A DNA stretch of 64,000 nt, taken from the NCBI GenBank assembly GCA_023238725.1, contig CM041553.1:9943001-10007000 (forward strand). Reading direction: 5' to 3'. Each line of letters begins with the position of its first letter. Positions within the stretch are counted from its first letter, which is position 1. Below the pieces are notes generated by a model that saw only the letters and a program-made list of their open reading frames with translations, was not told where the DNA came from and did not search any database. The translations under genes were made by a program, and so were the position numbers. This DNA comes from Scortum barcoo. Its lineage: Eukaryota; Chordata; Actinopteri; Centrarchiformes; Terapontidae. Below, piece by piece: positions 36,601 to 49,113 of the stretch.

Positions 36601-39570
36601 CCAGCTGCTCATTCTGCCTGGCGTGCCACTCTTCCAGCTCCACCTTTGCTTTCTCCTTCCACTCTGACTCCTGCTGGCGAGAGTTATTATCTGGGGAGAG
36701 AGATAAAGATAAAGACGTTACGGCATTTTGTTTACCCACAATGAAAATACTTGGCATAGGTCTCATGACATCAACGTGTATTTGTCATATCTCAGACAGC
36801 AGCATTATAAAAAATACACAGGGACTATGATTACCTAGCAACTCCAGCCTCTCTCTTTGCTCCTCCCTCCACTTGCGTAGGCTTTCGGGTTCGGCCTGCA
36901 GCCGGTCTGCGTTGGAAATTGCTGCATAGGCGTCTGATGGACCGTTGCTTTCCTGCAAACACAGGAGGTGATGATAGGCAGAGATAACTGAAATAAATAT
37001 AAACATTTCATAAAAATAAATATTTTGGCAATGTAATTTCCAGTGACAGAGAATAAACATTCATTCTCTCAACCCAAACTGTTTCTTTCCAACAATCATC
37101 TGAATGACACAAATACATTTGGAATAAGTGATTGTAGCTAGTTTGTTGTCCAGAGTTCAATATGCATATAGCATATCTGTTCATGAAAGTTAGGTGTATA
37201 CTGTCTGAGAGGTTTCACTAAAACCAATGTTGGTCCAGTTTGAGTTTTAACAGTTTTCCTCTCTGACAGAAAGAAGTCCTGACAGTGCAAAAGGCACCAA
37301 TGTTGCAATGGCAGCACAGGAAAAGGAAGTTGCAGCAGATCTAACAGCCAGATATTCAAACATCTGCACCAACACTGAAATCACACTCCTATAGCATTCA
37401 AAGAAAAGAAGCATTTTCCACAACATATCACTCAAATATTGCTATTTTTTTTAATCTATCTATAGAATTGGAGGTTTCAGATCAGAGCAAATCTCAACAT
37501 CCCATTTTAAGACTTTATAATCTCATTAACTCATTAAAAGGACAACCAGGACAACATTCCTATTAATAATTATAGAGTTGATATTGTTCAAATCTCGAAA
37601 CAAGGGAACATAGCTAAAATGAGGTCAGAAAAAACAAGAAACACAAGCAGCCTGACGATCAGATGGGTTTTAAACATCAGGTTGCCAAAACTTTAGAGAG
37701 AAAAATCAAATGTTCAACATAAACATCCATCACAATGTATAGACCGACTTCCTGAACAATCGCACTTGATGTGGTTGTTCACACACCCCATTTTTTTCCA
37801 ATACCATCATTTTACACAGGCAGACTTCCCAACTTTAGGCTTTTGATGAGTTTTTAATCCAAATAAAGTGTTGTTGTAGGCTTGCTTATAACCTGTTAGA
37901 GCACTTGACTGTTTTATTCTTACCCGTCTTATTCTTCACCTATTTGACTTCTTAGTAAGATTCTCACCATGTTCCTACATCTCGGCAATTTACTTAGTGC
38001 CCACAACATTATAATTACCATCAACAATGCTGGCTAGCAACTACTTGGTGAGTACAATGTAAAGGGATAGAAAGGATGGCTGTACTGGATGAAACCCAGG
38101 TTGTAGTAAAGCAGGGTTATTCGTTATGAGCCAATATCATTCAAAGCTGTCAAACAATTACACCTTAAGTATGAGACTTGCTCACATGGAAATATTAAGG
38201 TTTTTCTTCACTGCAACATTATGGAGGCAAATGATAGTTTTGTAGCACGATTTACCAAAACAACAACATCAGCGTCCTCATAACAATCCTCTGCAGAATC
38301 AGCAGGGACAAAACTATCCGGCTCTTAAGAGGCAACAAGTGAAAGGTCTACTTTAGAGCTCAAAAGATATAAGGTGTTTTGTCTAGACAGTGCAATCACA
38401 AACAGGCTGTTGAAGCCCCCCATATTCACACAGAAAATGCAGAAAGACACATATGAGGACAAAGGAACAGAGGATGTAAGAGCAAAAATAAAGTGAAGAC
38501 GTATTACCCCATGAAGATCTCCGTTGATCGCACCATCTATAAACACACAAAAGGAGACAGCTGTTAGAAATCAAGCAGACAAGCAAAACCAGACATTTCA
38601 TTCATTGACAGATGACAAGCTAGATCATTTTCAGCTGCAGTCAAGATGCTTTGAAACCAATACGATGATGGTTAAAATTCAGACAACAAGACACCATAAA
38701 GACCGCAAAACAAACAAAACAAGCATCCTCAAGATGACAGTGTCAGAGCAAAACATTAGTACAATAACACAGCAGCAACATCCTCTCTTTATTACATACA
38801 GCAAACACATGATCAAACATGTCTGCGAAGAAAAAAGAAAACCCAACAAAATCTCAAAACCCCCTGAGATTTAAGAGTCTTTAACTCTTGCTGAATCCTC
38901 AAGACTTTCTCACACACACACAGATTTCATAACATGATTAAGTCAGCACTTCTGGCTGACTACAGTTGCCAAATCAGAGAGAGCTACAGCTTCAGGGAAG
39001 TGAGGCAGCCGAGGCCAAAGGTCGTGAAGCTGCATCGGTCTCCTGTGGTAGCTGTGAGGTTAGCACAGCTGTGGGGACGTGTCGGGCCGGGAGCCGATGA
39101 ATGACACTGACACGGAGTTATGTGACAGTCTAATTCATTTCACAAACACTAAACTAAACGAACCAAACCCTCAACACCCCCCACCCCTCCCCAGCTGTCC
39201 TTTTTAAATGTCCGTGTGTCTGTCTCAACGTTAAGGGCAGCGAGGCTAACCTGTTAGCTCGGCTACCGTCAGCAAAGAGCATCATTCGGCACCGAATTAA
39301 GGTTTAACTTTCATACACTTCATACACTCCCTCTCCTCATCATTCCTCCTTTCACATTAAAGCTGATAAAGTCTCCCTGTCTGACCACCCACCGCCGGAG
39401 TCTCCCAGTGAAGCGGGCACCTCTCCGCCGTCCAGGATGCTGAAGCCTTCGTCGTTTTCGATCCCCGCTATCTCGCTCTCCTGCTGGGCCAAGAAAGCGG
39501 CGGCGGGGTCCTCCTCCGAGCCGACCCCGTTACCAGCGGCCGGGGCGTTCAGCATGTCAAAGTCCTCCAT
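30635..39570 (-). CDS. clta: Clathrin light chain a
   Basis: Regulatory subunit bound to clathrin heavy chain on coated vesicles. Constitutive exons in transcript order: 39393-39570, 38508-38536, 36835-36952, 36579-36690, 30635-30806, giving 202 aa. Cassette exons 34825-34878 (54 nt) and 32363-32398 (36 nt) keep the frame and raise it to 220 or 232 aa. The N-terminus has the invariant light-chain block SEEDPAAAFLAQQESEIAGI (about residues 18-37), which in mammals binds HIP1/HIP1R. Residues ~70-145 form the heavy-chain-binding helix (EPESLRKWREEQRERLELL, QQESEWKEKAKVELEEW). The C-terminus GTEWERVARLCDFNPKSSKQ to SPLVR closely matches human CLTA (PLVH). It is shorter than mammalian CLTA (218 aa without inserts), mainly in the variable Gly/Pro-rich N-terminal part. 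The CLTA rather than CLTB call rests on the neuronal insert, QESNGP-like exon and gne neighbour. Confidence 0.96.
32363..32398 (-). CDS. clta: clta neuronal cassette exon 2 (36 nt)
   Basis: Reads (V)THINHPCYRLD(Q), aligning with the mammalian neuronal insert TNINHPCYSLEQ. It has an AAAG acceptor and a GTTAAG donor. It takes one base to complete the preceding Val codon and leaves two for the next Gln, so inclusion or skipping both keep frame. The donor is weak, in keeping with regulated use. Confidence 0.85.
34825..34878 (-). CDS. clta: clta neuronal cassette exon 1 (54 nt)
   Basis: Reads VLDEDFYKQPFSELIGYV, aligning with the mammalian neuronal light-chain-a insert VADEAFYKQPFADVIGYV. It has a GTCCAG acceptor and a GTATGT donor. 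The 54-nt length preserves frame whether or not it is spliced in. In mammals this insert marks brain-type clathrin light chain. Confidence 0.92.
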
Positions 39571-39830
39571 GTTGTGTGTGGGGTTTTTGTGTTGTTTTTT
39601 TGCTGGGGGGGAGAAATACCTGGCGAGCAGGTGTAGCTTCAGTTGACCGAAACCGATTAAATCAACGGGAAGAAGGACGAGGAAGAGGAGGGGGAGGGAA
39701 AAAACGGCAAAAAGCTAGAGGAGCGGAAACGGGCAAACTAGCCAATCACAACCTTGGATCAAATTATTGATAGGGCAGAGCGCCAATCGCAATAGAGCGG
39801 CTTCGAAATGGGACCAATCAAATGCGTAGA
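39571..39830 (-). promoter_or_regulatory. clta: clta 5' UTR and promoter with three CCAAT boxes
   Basis: The start codon region is CpG-rich. Upstream on the transcript strand lie three CCAAT pentamers on the plus strand at 39742-39746, 39783-39787 and 39814-39818, spaced 41 and 31 bases, all in the same orientation (ATTGG on the transcript strand). That spacing is close to whole helical turns and is typical of NF-Y-bound promoters. A CRE-like word (TACGTGATGTCAG) follows near 39859. No TATA box evident. Confidence 0.55.
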
Positions 39831-42141
39831 CGCGCCTACACGCGGGTCCCATGACCTGCTACGTGATGTCAGAGCTGAGAGACAAATCTGCAGTCAGGCG
39901 AGATTGAACTGATATTAAACATGAGATCATTATCAGGCCTGTACTCTGTTATTTTACATACAGATATGCTGTTATCATCTATTAGAATAAAAATGAAAAA
40001 AAGCAAAAAATCGTTTGTAGACATATGTATTCTTCTTCTAGTGTATTTATTATATAACTTCTATTTTTGGACTGTGGTTTTCCTAAACAATAGAAATCAT
40101 TCCCCTAGGACTCGGTCTTTTAATGCAGACTGCAGCAGGTCTCTCTTAATGTTGCTCTCATCACACATTCTTGTTGTCTTAGCATTTTTTTTTCATCTTT
40201 CTATTTGCCTCCACCATAAAGCTGTTGAAGCACCCTGGCAGCATTTGCTGAAGAACAATGCCATGGTGGTAAATTATTAACTGCTCCGACAGTCTCAAAG
40301 GGCTCAGGTGACAAGCAGGCCCTCACCTGACTCAAGGCATGCAGGGGGAGGCGAATATATTGGTTTGAAAACATCAGTACGATATCAGTGTGACTCAGCG
40401 GACACTGTCAGAGAGGGTGGTGCAGTGTTTCCAAGAAATAACTTACGAAATGAAAGCTGAAAACCTCTGTTGCAGATTGTAAGAACCACAAGGGGCAAAA
40501 AAACATGCATTCAGTTGTTGTCTACTATTACAGAGGTCATGAGCAAGTGTGCACATTGTTGAGTAGAAAACTGTAAAATCTCACATGACCTGGGGCAAAA
40601 TGGTGAGTTGGGACTGATTATAACCTGACTCCTAATTTCTCTGCACCTGAGTTAATAATGAGCTGTACACGAAACATAACTGAATATATTTATAGACCTT
40701 AATAAAGTGGCTGACAGCACAGATATTTATGAAACTGAGCAGTGCAGTAATGAGCTGTGAGCTAGCTTATAATAGATGACCATGTGTCTGAAGTTAAAGT
40801 CCCATAATGTACTTTCCCATACACACTGCTATATGACTGGCTATTTAGTTGAGTTTAAATATCCAGCAGACTCAGCAGTTACTGTTGAAAAGTAACACTT
40901 GAAACAGCGTCTCAGTCAACTTCTTTACTCTTCTGGACCTCCAGAACAACACCAGCCCGTCAATCCTTTTATCTTCTCATTACTTTACATAAAACATTTT
41001 AATTAAACCCCATAACTCCTATTTAGTCATATTTACCACTGAATATGTGGATGTGAATGTCATGAGTAAAAGATTTTCAGTTGCTGTGCATTGTAACGGT
41101 TGCATTTTGGTTGTGTAAACATCAAACTAAGAAGCTGCATAAACACCTGAAGATGACAACAGCATTGTGGACTGGGCCCCATCCATATCTTCTTTGATCT
41201 ACTTATACAAAGGTCTTATTTCTTGTGTAAATGTAAAACAAGATAGTGTCTTTATTCAGAAATAAACCAGTAAAGTAACAAAGTTAATCTAAAAAAATCA
41301 GTTTAGCAAGTAATGTACAATTCAGTTTGTAGGCTGACATAAAATATATCTTCATAAAGCATGAAAAAAAAAACAAAAAAACTTCAAAATCACTTAAAAT
41401 CAGCCGGTGGTAAGAAATGTAAAAAATAAAAATTCTTGAGTCAGGCAAAAGATTTACTCTTAAGCCCTCGTTGTACTGTAGCAGCTATTAGACTAAAGCA
41501 ATTGCCTTAACATTTCATTAATATAAGTCCTCCCCCAACAACTTAAATAATTTAACAAAACAAAACATGTAATTGTAACATAACAGCTACTGTTATCTCA
41601 AAGACAAATTAAAAATTGAAAGTGAGAACTCCAAACAAGTTTTACAGAGAAGTGAGACAGTGAGAAATTAGGAACAAATGAAAGGAAGTTACAGGAAAAT
41701 GTTTCAGCAAAACTTTGGTCACATCTCAAACAAGCTTTCTAATGACAGACATTCCCATCCGAGTCCTCCCACGTATGGGTTACTGTGGCTTGAAAATGGC
41801 TTGGGCTTCATCACATGTCGACTATGTAGAGAGGAAAGAGTGATGGGATTTCTGGACTGTGCAATGGCCTCACTTTGTACACGATGTATGCAGGTTTGCA
41901 TCTGGCCAACATCTGGCCAGGTGAAGGCATGATTCTCACAGGCTTGAGAATTTGCGTTTTTCTGGACACACATTTGGAAAATCTATAGCTTTTGTTAAAC
42001 ACTGATATGATAGTTTGGATGAACTGTCTTTTCACTAGGTCTTTCAAAATAGATAAGCTTATGAATCTATCTGGACATTACGGGTACTGCTTTCAGTTTT
42101 TCAGTCCTCTTATTGATAACAGTCCTTACGGAGTACATCTT
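39831..42141. other. clta-gne spacer and gne 3' UTR
   Basis: About 2.3 kb without recognised coding exons. The right part is the likely gne 3' UTR. The left part next to the clta promoter has no recognisable features; the open frame at 39921-40280 lacks any domain and is taken as chance. Confidence 0.5.
41251..41256 (-). terminator. gne: Candidate gne poly(A) signal
   Basis: TTTATT on the plus strand, AATAAA on the transcript strand, about 890 bases after the gne stop codon. Confidence 0.35.
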
Positions 42142-45100
42142 TCAATATATTCTTCTGGTTGCATAGTCTAACACCATGCTAGCTGCGCCAAGCAGTGCAG
42201 GTTCCTCCAAGTCTGATGTCAGAACTTTGATGCTCTGAGCAGAGACCAGGGCTCTCTCGGAGATGATGTGCTGCACTGGGGCTTGGTAGTAAGAGGCCAA
42301 GACTCCTGAGAGAATCACCAGCGAGGGGTTGACTATGTGGAGGATGTTAACGATGCCCATGCCTAGTGCTGTGGAGGCTGGAGAGGGGAAGATAAAGACA
42401 GACAGAAATTAGATTTCTCATCTTTTAATGTCAGCTTCTGTGACCAGGGATGTATGTAGGAGAAACAGAAAGAACATTTGTACATTCATTTTGTTCAACA
42501 ATGTAAAGTATTTGACAGTATTTGTCTATCAAAAATGTAGTGACTAATTGTCATGCATATCCATCCTATGCTGTTTTTTCAGCACAGAAGTGAGGTCAAG
42601 CTGAACCCACTATTATTCTAAATTATTCTCCATTTTGAATTTAAATTCTTATATGTGTGTTTGCTTTGTGCTCTCACCCTTGTTCAGGACAGCTTCTGCA
42701 TTGGAGTTCCCCAGTCTGGCTGCGTTGATGAGGTGGGCTGCGGTGATCGGTTCCGCAAGCTTCATATCCATCCCCTCCACCTTCAGCAGGTCCTCTGTGA
42801 GACATGCGCCAACACACAGGTCACATGCATGTATGTAGATGATGGATGATGGTACAAAGCCCTTTTTCGGACATGTGCTAATCAGCTATAAACTGTACTT
42901 CATCCAGCAAGAGTGCAACAGAGTTAAGTCATAAATTCTACAGATCACGTCAGTTATGTCAAAACAGTAGCAACAAACAAGCTGACTGTTGTACTCTTTG
43001 TTGTTTATGTGAATGGATTTCTACTTTAAAGATAAAACAAGGGTAAAGAAAATACTTCAAAATGCTTCCAACCAATAAATACAACCACCCTCTATTCAAT
43101 TAAGCTCTCATTAAGAGTGGCACAAGACTGTTTATTTTGGAGACACATGTATACTGTCTGTGTTAGCCAGACATAGAAGATCTGGATGAACTCCTCATCT
43201 ATGCCCATGCAATGCCAGAAGGTGAACAAAACAACACAACATACACAAGGACAGAGGGTGTCACAACTGTACAGACTGTAAAGCCCTCCGAGGCAAACGA
43301 TGTTTGTGATTTTGGGCTTTAAATAAATAAATTTGATTTTTGATTTTGACACCCACAAACTTGGATGACACACCTTTCTCAGCTACTATCTGAATTTTAT
43401 GGGTGTAGCTGAGCACATTCACACTCCTTATAGCTTCAGACATGCGAAAACAACAAAACAACACCCACCGTCGTACAGCCGTTTGGCCTCTTTCTGCAGA
43501 GCCATGCCGGATGCATAGGCCTCTATGCATCCTCTGCTGCCGCATGAACACTCTGGGCCTTCTAATGACACCATAATATGACCCAGCTCTGCAGCGCAGA
43601 AAGTGCTGCCATGGACAAGCTCATTCCGATGGATTATCCCTCCTCCGATACCTGCAAAGCAGAATCCAGTTATGTACTTCTTCAGATTGTCAGTGGAATA
43701 AAGCAACTGAATGACCAAATAAATTGAATGAATAAACATCGAGACCTGTTCCTGTGATGACAGTAACAAAGTCCTCATAGCCTTTTCCGTGACCGAACTT
43801 CCTCTCAGCCAGCGCAGCGCAGTTGCCGTCATTGTCAACCCAGACAGGCAGGTGCAGGACGTCGGAGATGGGTGTCCTCAGGTCGACCGAAGACCACTCC
43901 TTGATCAGATTTGTGGAGTGTAGGACTACACCTTCTTGTGGGTTTACACGCCCACCCGTCGACACGCCTAAAGTGCACAAGAAAATCTGTGAGGTGACAG
44001 TTCTGCAATGCCTTTATATGCATCGCAGTGAAGAATGCGTGTGCGTGCTTTTTCATACCTACGCCGAGTATTCTACAGTTGAGGCAGACAGCGTCTCGCA
44101 TAGCATCTGCACACATCTTTAAAATGAGCTTCATCCTGTCCTCAAATGTCATGGGATTAGACTGAGTGTACTTCTTTACTATGGTACCCTAAACAAAAAA
44201 GAAGGTAGAGAACAGAGCAGAGAGACAGAGAGGTGGCAGCAAAAGAAAAGGGAAGAAAAGCAGAGGTGAAGAAGAGCACACGGCAGGTTTCAAGGCATTT
44301 CATTCACGTAACTCTTGGACTTTTTAATGTTTTAATTTGAATCAGAGCTTTATTAATATATACCCATAACGCCAAAGTGAAACTTATATCCTCATGCGCA
44401 GAAACACCTAGCATCCTGATAAAAACTTTAAGCTCATACAAACGGAGGAACAGCTGCATCAAAAGGACTGCAGAGTCTGTGCAACCTACCCTCATGGAGA
44501 CGATAGCCACTCTGAGGTTGGTCCCTCCCAGGTCAACAGCCAGAGCACTCTGAGTCTCCAGGATGTGATCAATGTCCTGGGAGATAGAGTCTTTTACTGG
44601 GGGGAAACAGAAGGTCTTCTGGAGGGGCTCATCCAGGTCAATGCTGCGTAGAAACTTGATAATACGAGGCACTGCGTTGCCGTCGCCATAAATCATAGAG
44701 CTGAAGAGAAACAAACACATCGGTGTTCATATCATACGTCTACACGTAATCACATTATAGGACCTGTAAGGTTGAACACTAGTACATGGAACCTCAGTAT
44801 TAAAAAACACATTTGTCCTCCATTATTCGTTTACAAATGTTTAGAGGGTAAAATAAGTAGACATTTTTTCTCTGAGAGCATGAAATACAAGGGCTGTTAT
44901 GGCCTTAACTATTGAGATTGTGTTAAAAAAAAAAAGATTTTTAAACACACTTTATATGCCAACAGTCTTGCAAACAAATCACTGGTCTGCAGAGTAAAAC
45001 AGGAACGACAGTTGCAATCGACAGAGGCACACCTGCGCATCCCTGTCTTGATTAACTTGTCCAACAGCAATTTTCTTTTACTGGAAACTTACACTTAATG

Positions 45101-47737
45101 ATATCCAAAGCATATCATATATGCTTTGATTAAAATGATAAGCACAAGAAAAAAAGGAGAGAGACCCACACACACGCACACACAGGGTGGGACAGACAAC
45201 CAGCACATTGGTCGTACCAGGGGTATCTCTTTCCAAACTGCAGCTCCAGAGCGTGGTAGATCTTATCCTTAGTGTCAGCATCTCTGACATGTAAAACATT
45301 TTCACCTGGCAGAGAGGGAAATGTCAGCCATACACTTGTTCAAATTAAAATCTTAAAGCAGATTAATTTATCAGAGTAATGTTTGCTTTGAATCGCGAAT
45401 GTAAGGAAAGTGATCAACACCTTAGCTGCAATTTTGGTTTTCCAGGTGCCACAATACTCAGACATAACATTCAGAACAAATAAAATGTCTGTCAGATAAC
45501 AAACTGCCTTTGTAAAACAAAGAAGACATTCACACTGTTGTAATGATCAAGTAAGTATATTGAGAATTTGCAAGTGTTGAACCCATTGTTTAGTTTAAAA
45601 GAAAAAAAAAACCCACACATTTTGTAAAGCTTAAAGAAGCTAACCAAATATACAAACAAAGCTGCACCTTACTTCAGCACTTGTAATGCTTCATTAACAT
45701 CTGAATCCTTCTCTTAACCTTCCTCTTGTTCTGTCAGAGAGGAAATCAGGACCGCAACTGTGGTAGAGGCAGCAGGTAACTATAACCTTATTTTCTGTCA
45801 TGCCTACCCGTTTCTCTGCCGGTCTGCCTTGTTCCCAGGTTGATGACGGGTGTGCCGAAAGCCCCGGCTTCTCGTACCCCGCAGCTGCTGTTACCGATCA
45901 TGCAGCCGGCGTGGCACACCAGCTGGATGAACTGCTCGAAGGGAATGTGCTTCACTGCCCGGAAGTTGGGGTGCTGCTCGATGCCCTTCTTTCGCATCAC
46001 GCGCACCATCTCCTTGCTGCCTGTTTATATTAAAAGGGCGGGTCGAGCAACACAGACGCATTCATTCATCCTGTTAATGCAATGTCATAACAACACAACA
46101 ATCCACAAACCAAAAATGCCTTAATCTTTGTGATCTTAGCTTTGCTTTCATACAACATGGCCCTGAAAATAAAATGGGAGAGAAACTAACCGGCATCAAT
46201 GTTAGGGAAGAGGATCAGGGTCTTTTTGTTGAAGGAGAGCAGGGCATCCAGCATCAGCCCATAGATCTTGATGGAGTGCTGGATGTTAGTAGTAACTGGG
46301 TGTTGCAAAGCCACTATGTAGTCAAACTCCTGAACGTTGTCACCTGCAACACAAACCAACAGCCCACACTTACAAACAAACAAACTCTGATGTCTCACAC
46401 TTTATTTCTGACTGCGATTGTCTCTCCACATACCCAACCAGCTCCTGATAATATCCATGTAGTCCCCTCTGCGGTGAGATGACAGCAGCTTATCGTATGA
46501 CGGGCAGCCGGCCAGCAGGATGCGAGAGTGATCCTCACACATGGCGATGAGGTGCTGCTCGGCCATGCGCGTGCAACAGGCGTGGTAATGGGCCAGTTTA
46601 CTGATGGCGTGGCGGATCGAGTCATCAATTGTGCCACTCACCTGGGAAAAGGATCAGGAGAGTTTTACTACGTTTTACGTCTTACGCACGACTGCATCAG
46701 ATCAGAAACTCTTGACTGTAAAAAAGCAAACAAATCCTAAATTCTTTAGATCATTTGTCATTCACATTTTATTAAGGAACTGAGAATAAGTTATGCACCA
46801 TGTTTGCTTGAATCATTGTACGTATATATCATACAATCTCTCGAGCCCTCACCTCTCCTCCCTCCAGGTGGAGTATCCTAATGTTCATCAGTGCTGCAGC
46901 AGTGGCAAGAGCCAGCGCATCAAAACGGTCACCATGGACGATCAGGATGTCAGGGCGCAGCCTCTGCAAGACATCAGGCAGTTTCACGAGTGCCAGCCCA
47001 ACACTCTCCACCATGGCCGCCTCATCCTCTCCCCTCACAATGGTATGGAGCTTGGAGCCAATGTCAAAGTCATCCTGCTCGATCATACGGAAAGTGTTCC
47101 TGTAGAGAGGCAAATTCAAGCAAAAAACAGAATAGATGACAGATTGATAATGAATGCAAATCCAAGCCCATGAACACAAAAAGCTTTTTAAAAAGGAGGT
47201 CTTACCCGTAGTCATCAATGAGATGTGAGCCAAGCACCACGACTTCAAGATCAAACTCATCAGGGTTGGACTTAATCCCAAACATGATGGGAGCCAGTTT
47301 GGAGTAGTCTGCTCTGTTGCATGTCGCCACACACACCCTCAGCTTCTTCTCACACTATACCGAACACACACATTACTTTATTATACTACATAAAAACGCA
47401 CCCCATTCTCCATTAGATACCTGCTATGTTTAATACAAATGACTACAAAAAAATCATTCCACTCCCCTGAAAAAGTCTTCATGTATGTATTTCTGCTCTC
47501 ATTTTTATACCTAGTCAAAGATACAAAAGTCATACCTGATTCTCCACATCCATCTTTTTCCTCTCCATCTTTTCTCTGCTCCTTTGCATTCTTAGATAGT
47601 ATAACTCCTGTAAAAGAGGACAAAGGAGAAGGCGAGATCTGAAGTTGAGGTTATAAAGGATAATATTTTCCATTATTTTCTTTACACACTCTCCCATGGC
47701 TCATACTCACATGGGCCTTCCAAATATTCTGGAGCAT
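42142..47737 (-). CDS. gne: UDP-GlcNAc 2-epimerase / ManNAc kinase (bifunctional)
   Basis: Cytosolic bifunctional enzyme starting sialic acid synthesis: UDP-GlcNAc to ManNAc plus UDP, then ManNAc to ManNAc-6-phosphate. Fourteen coding exons in transcript order: 47711-47737, 47536-47607, 47206-47354, 46853-47099, 46434-46641, 46191-46343, 45808-46020, 45218-45305, 44490-44700, 44059-44188, 43746-43967, 43469-43651, 42678-42794, 42142-42377. Joined in phase they encode 751 aa (human long form 753). The epimerase half has LRVCVATCNRADYSKLAP, VHGDRFDALA, HLEGGEVSGTIDDS and GNSSCGVREAGAFGTP. The ROK kinase half has DLGGTNLR (442-449), VWVDNDGNC with catalytic Asp546, and zinc-site His598 with CSCGSRGC (608-615). 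Arg292 and Arg295, the CMP-sialic acid feedback pair, are present. The N-terminus MLQNIWKAHELYY shares HELY with the human long isoform. Downstream Met16, Met23 and Met28 could start shorter forms. The GTCTCG donor after 43746 is weak. Confidence 0.96.
43274..43348 (+). mobile_element. LINE/SINE 3' tail fragment in gne intron
   Basis: The words TGTAAAGCCCTCCGAGGCAA, TTGTGATTTTGGGCTTTA and AAATAAATTTGATTTTTGA match the conserved 3' tail of common fish LINE-derived repeats (family consensus from memory: TGTAAAGCCCTctGAGGCAA ... TTGGGCTATA ... AAATAAAATTGA). Only the tail is visible; it lies in the intron between exons 43469-43651 and 42678-42794. Confidence 0.6.
46001..46003 (-). other. gne: GNE feedback-site arginine codon (Arg292; human R263)
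   Basis: CGC codon in the segment SKEMVRVMRKKG; its partner Arg295 (human R266) is CGA at 45992-45994. In humans, substitutions at these two arginines abolish CMP-Neu5Ac inhibition and cause sialuria. Their presence suggests feedback control is intact here. Confidence 0.85.
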
Positions 47738-49113
47738 GAAAACACAATGAGACTACACTAAAGATGTTTTGTATTTTACACAAGGAACACATGCTGGCAC
47801 GTTTCCAGAGGTGAAAAATTGTGCATGCACAATAACACGACCCTGAAGCTGAAGCAGCTACATGAAATTCAGCCGTCACTGGTTTTATTATTAACACGTG
47901 CTTTTCTTATTGCAATGTGTCAAGATGTCTTCTGTGAAACAGGCCTGTCGCCTCTCTCCCCTTTAGCCTTCAACAGTGTGCACCAATGAAACTCATGCAA
48001 CTGTGTTAAAGTTTTCAGTGATGCCGGCTAACTTCATTCTCAAACAGAGTCCTTGTTTTACAAATAGCTGCTGCCCTCTGCTGCTGGGAATGCTTTATGA
48101 CAGCTGAACCTTCCAGAGGAGGCATTTATTAGTTCTTAAATATAAAACAGCACCAATTTTCAGGCATCATTTTCAGAAAAGTAACTGTACATATTCAAGC
48201 CAATGTGGCAGATTGCAGGGACTTCAAATTCCAGAAGGGATTGAGTGTGTGGAATTTACAAACTCCCGAGGTTAGATTTAGCTTCTGACTGAGCTGCACT
48301 TCACTCTTTTGTACTTCTGGGAATACGATGGAGGGGTCACTGACATCAGAGGGAACACAGATTACACACACACAAAAAAAGTTCCCACTGTGGCATGAAT
48401 GTTAAATCCCATCATGTTTTCCATGGCGTGATCCAGCTCTTATAGTTCATGCTGTTGTATTATTGTCTATCCCTAAAACGACAAAAAGTCAATACTGCTT
48501 GCTATTAGTTGTACTTTTTTTTTTTTTTTTTAAATCACGACTGGGTACTGGGTACTACTCAGAAAGAGAAAAACCAAAGGAGGGGTATGTAAATGTATGA
48601 ACATGGAAAATATATTTATCAAAGAAGCCTCATTGTTTTTTTTTAAAAAAAGGACTGTGCAGTGTCATGTGAGTTTGGCTGCTTAAAGAATGCTGCCATA
48701 CATGACAGATGGGGACACGATTTCAGATCATTCATGCATTAACTTAGCACTGTTACCAACCCAACTAGTTTGGTTTGAAAGTCAAAGTTCATGATGTATT
48801 GTCTCTTGTCTGCTATCTATACTCATCAACAGGTTATACCGGATCCCTCCAACTTACAGGTACAACTTACAATGGGCCATGTGTGTCATAATTGATATTA
48901 CTGGAAAGACAATGGCAACACATGAATGCTGTCATTACTGGCAGACTGAGTTTTTCAAGGTAGGCAAAGGGAATTACTCTCCAGCATCTTCCAAACTGTA
49001 GAGTTTCTGTGAGGATGCTCAGCTTAAATTTGGTCAGCAAGCTCAAAGGCTCATCTCAAGCTCAAGAAGAAACATACACAAGACGGCAACTGTCGATTGA
49101 CAATCTTGGCCCC

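Noticed and set aside
46793..47173. 126-codon plus-strand frame
   Set aside because: Antisense shadow of the gne epimerase exon 46853-47099.
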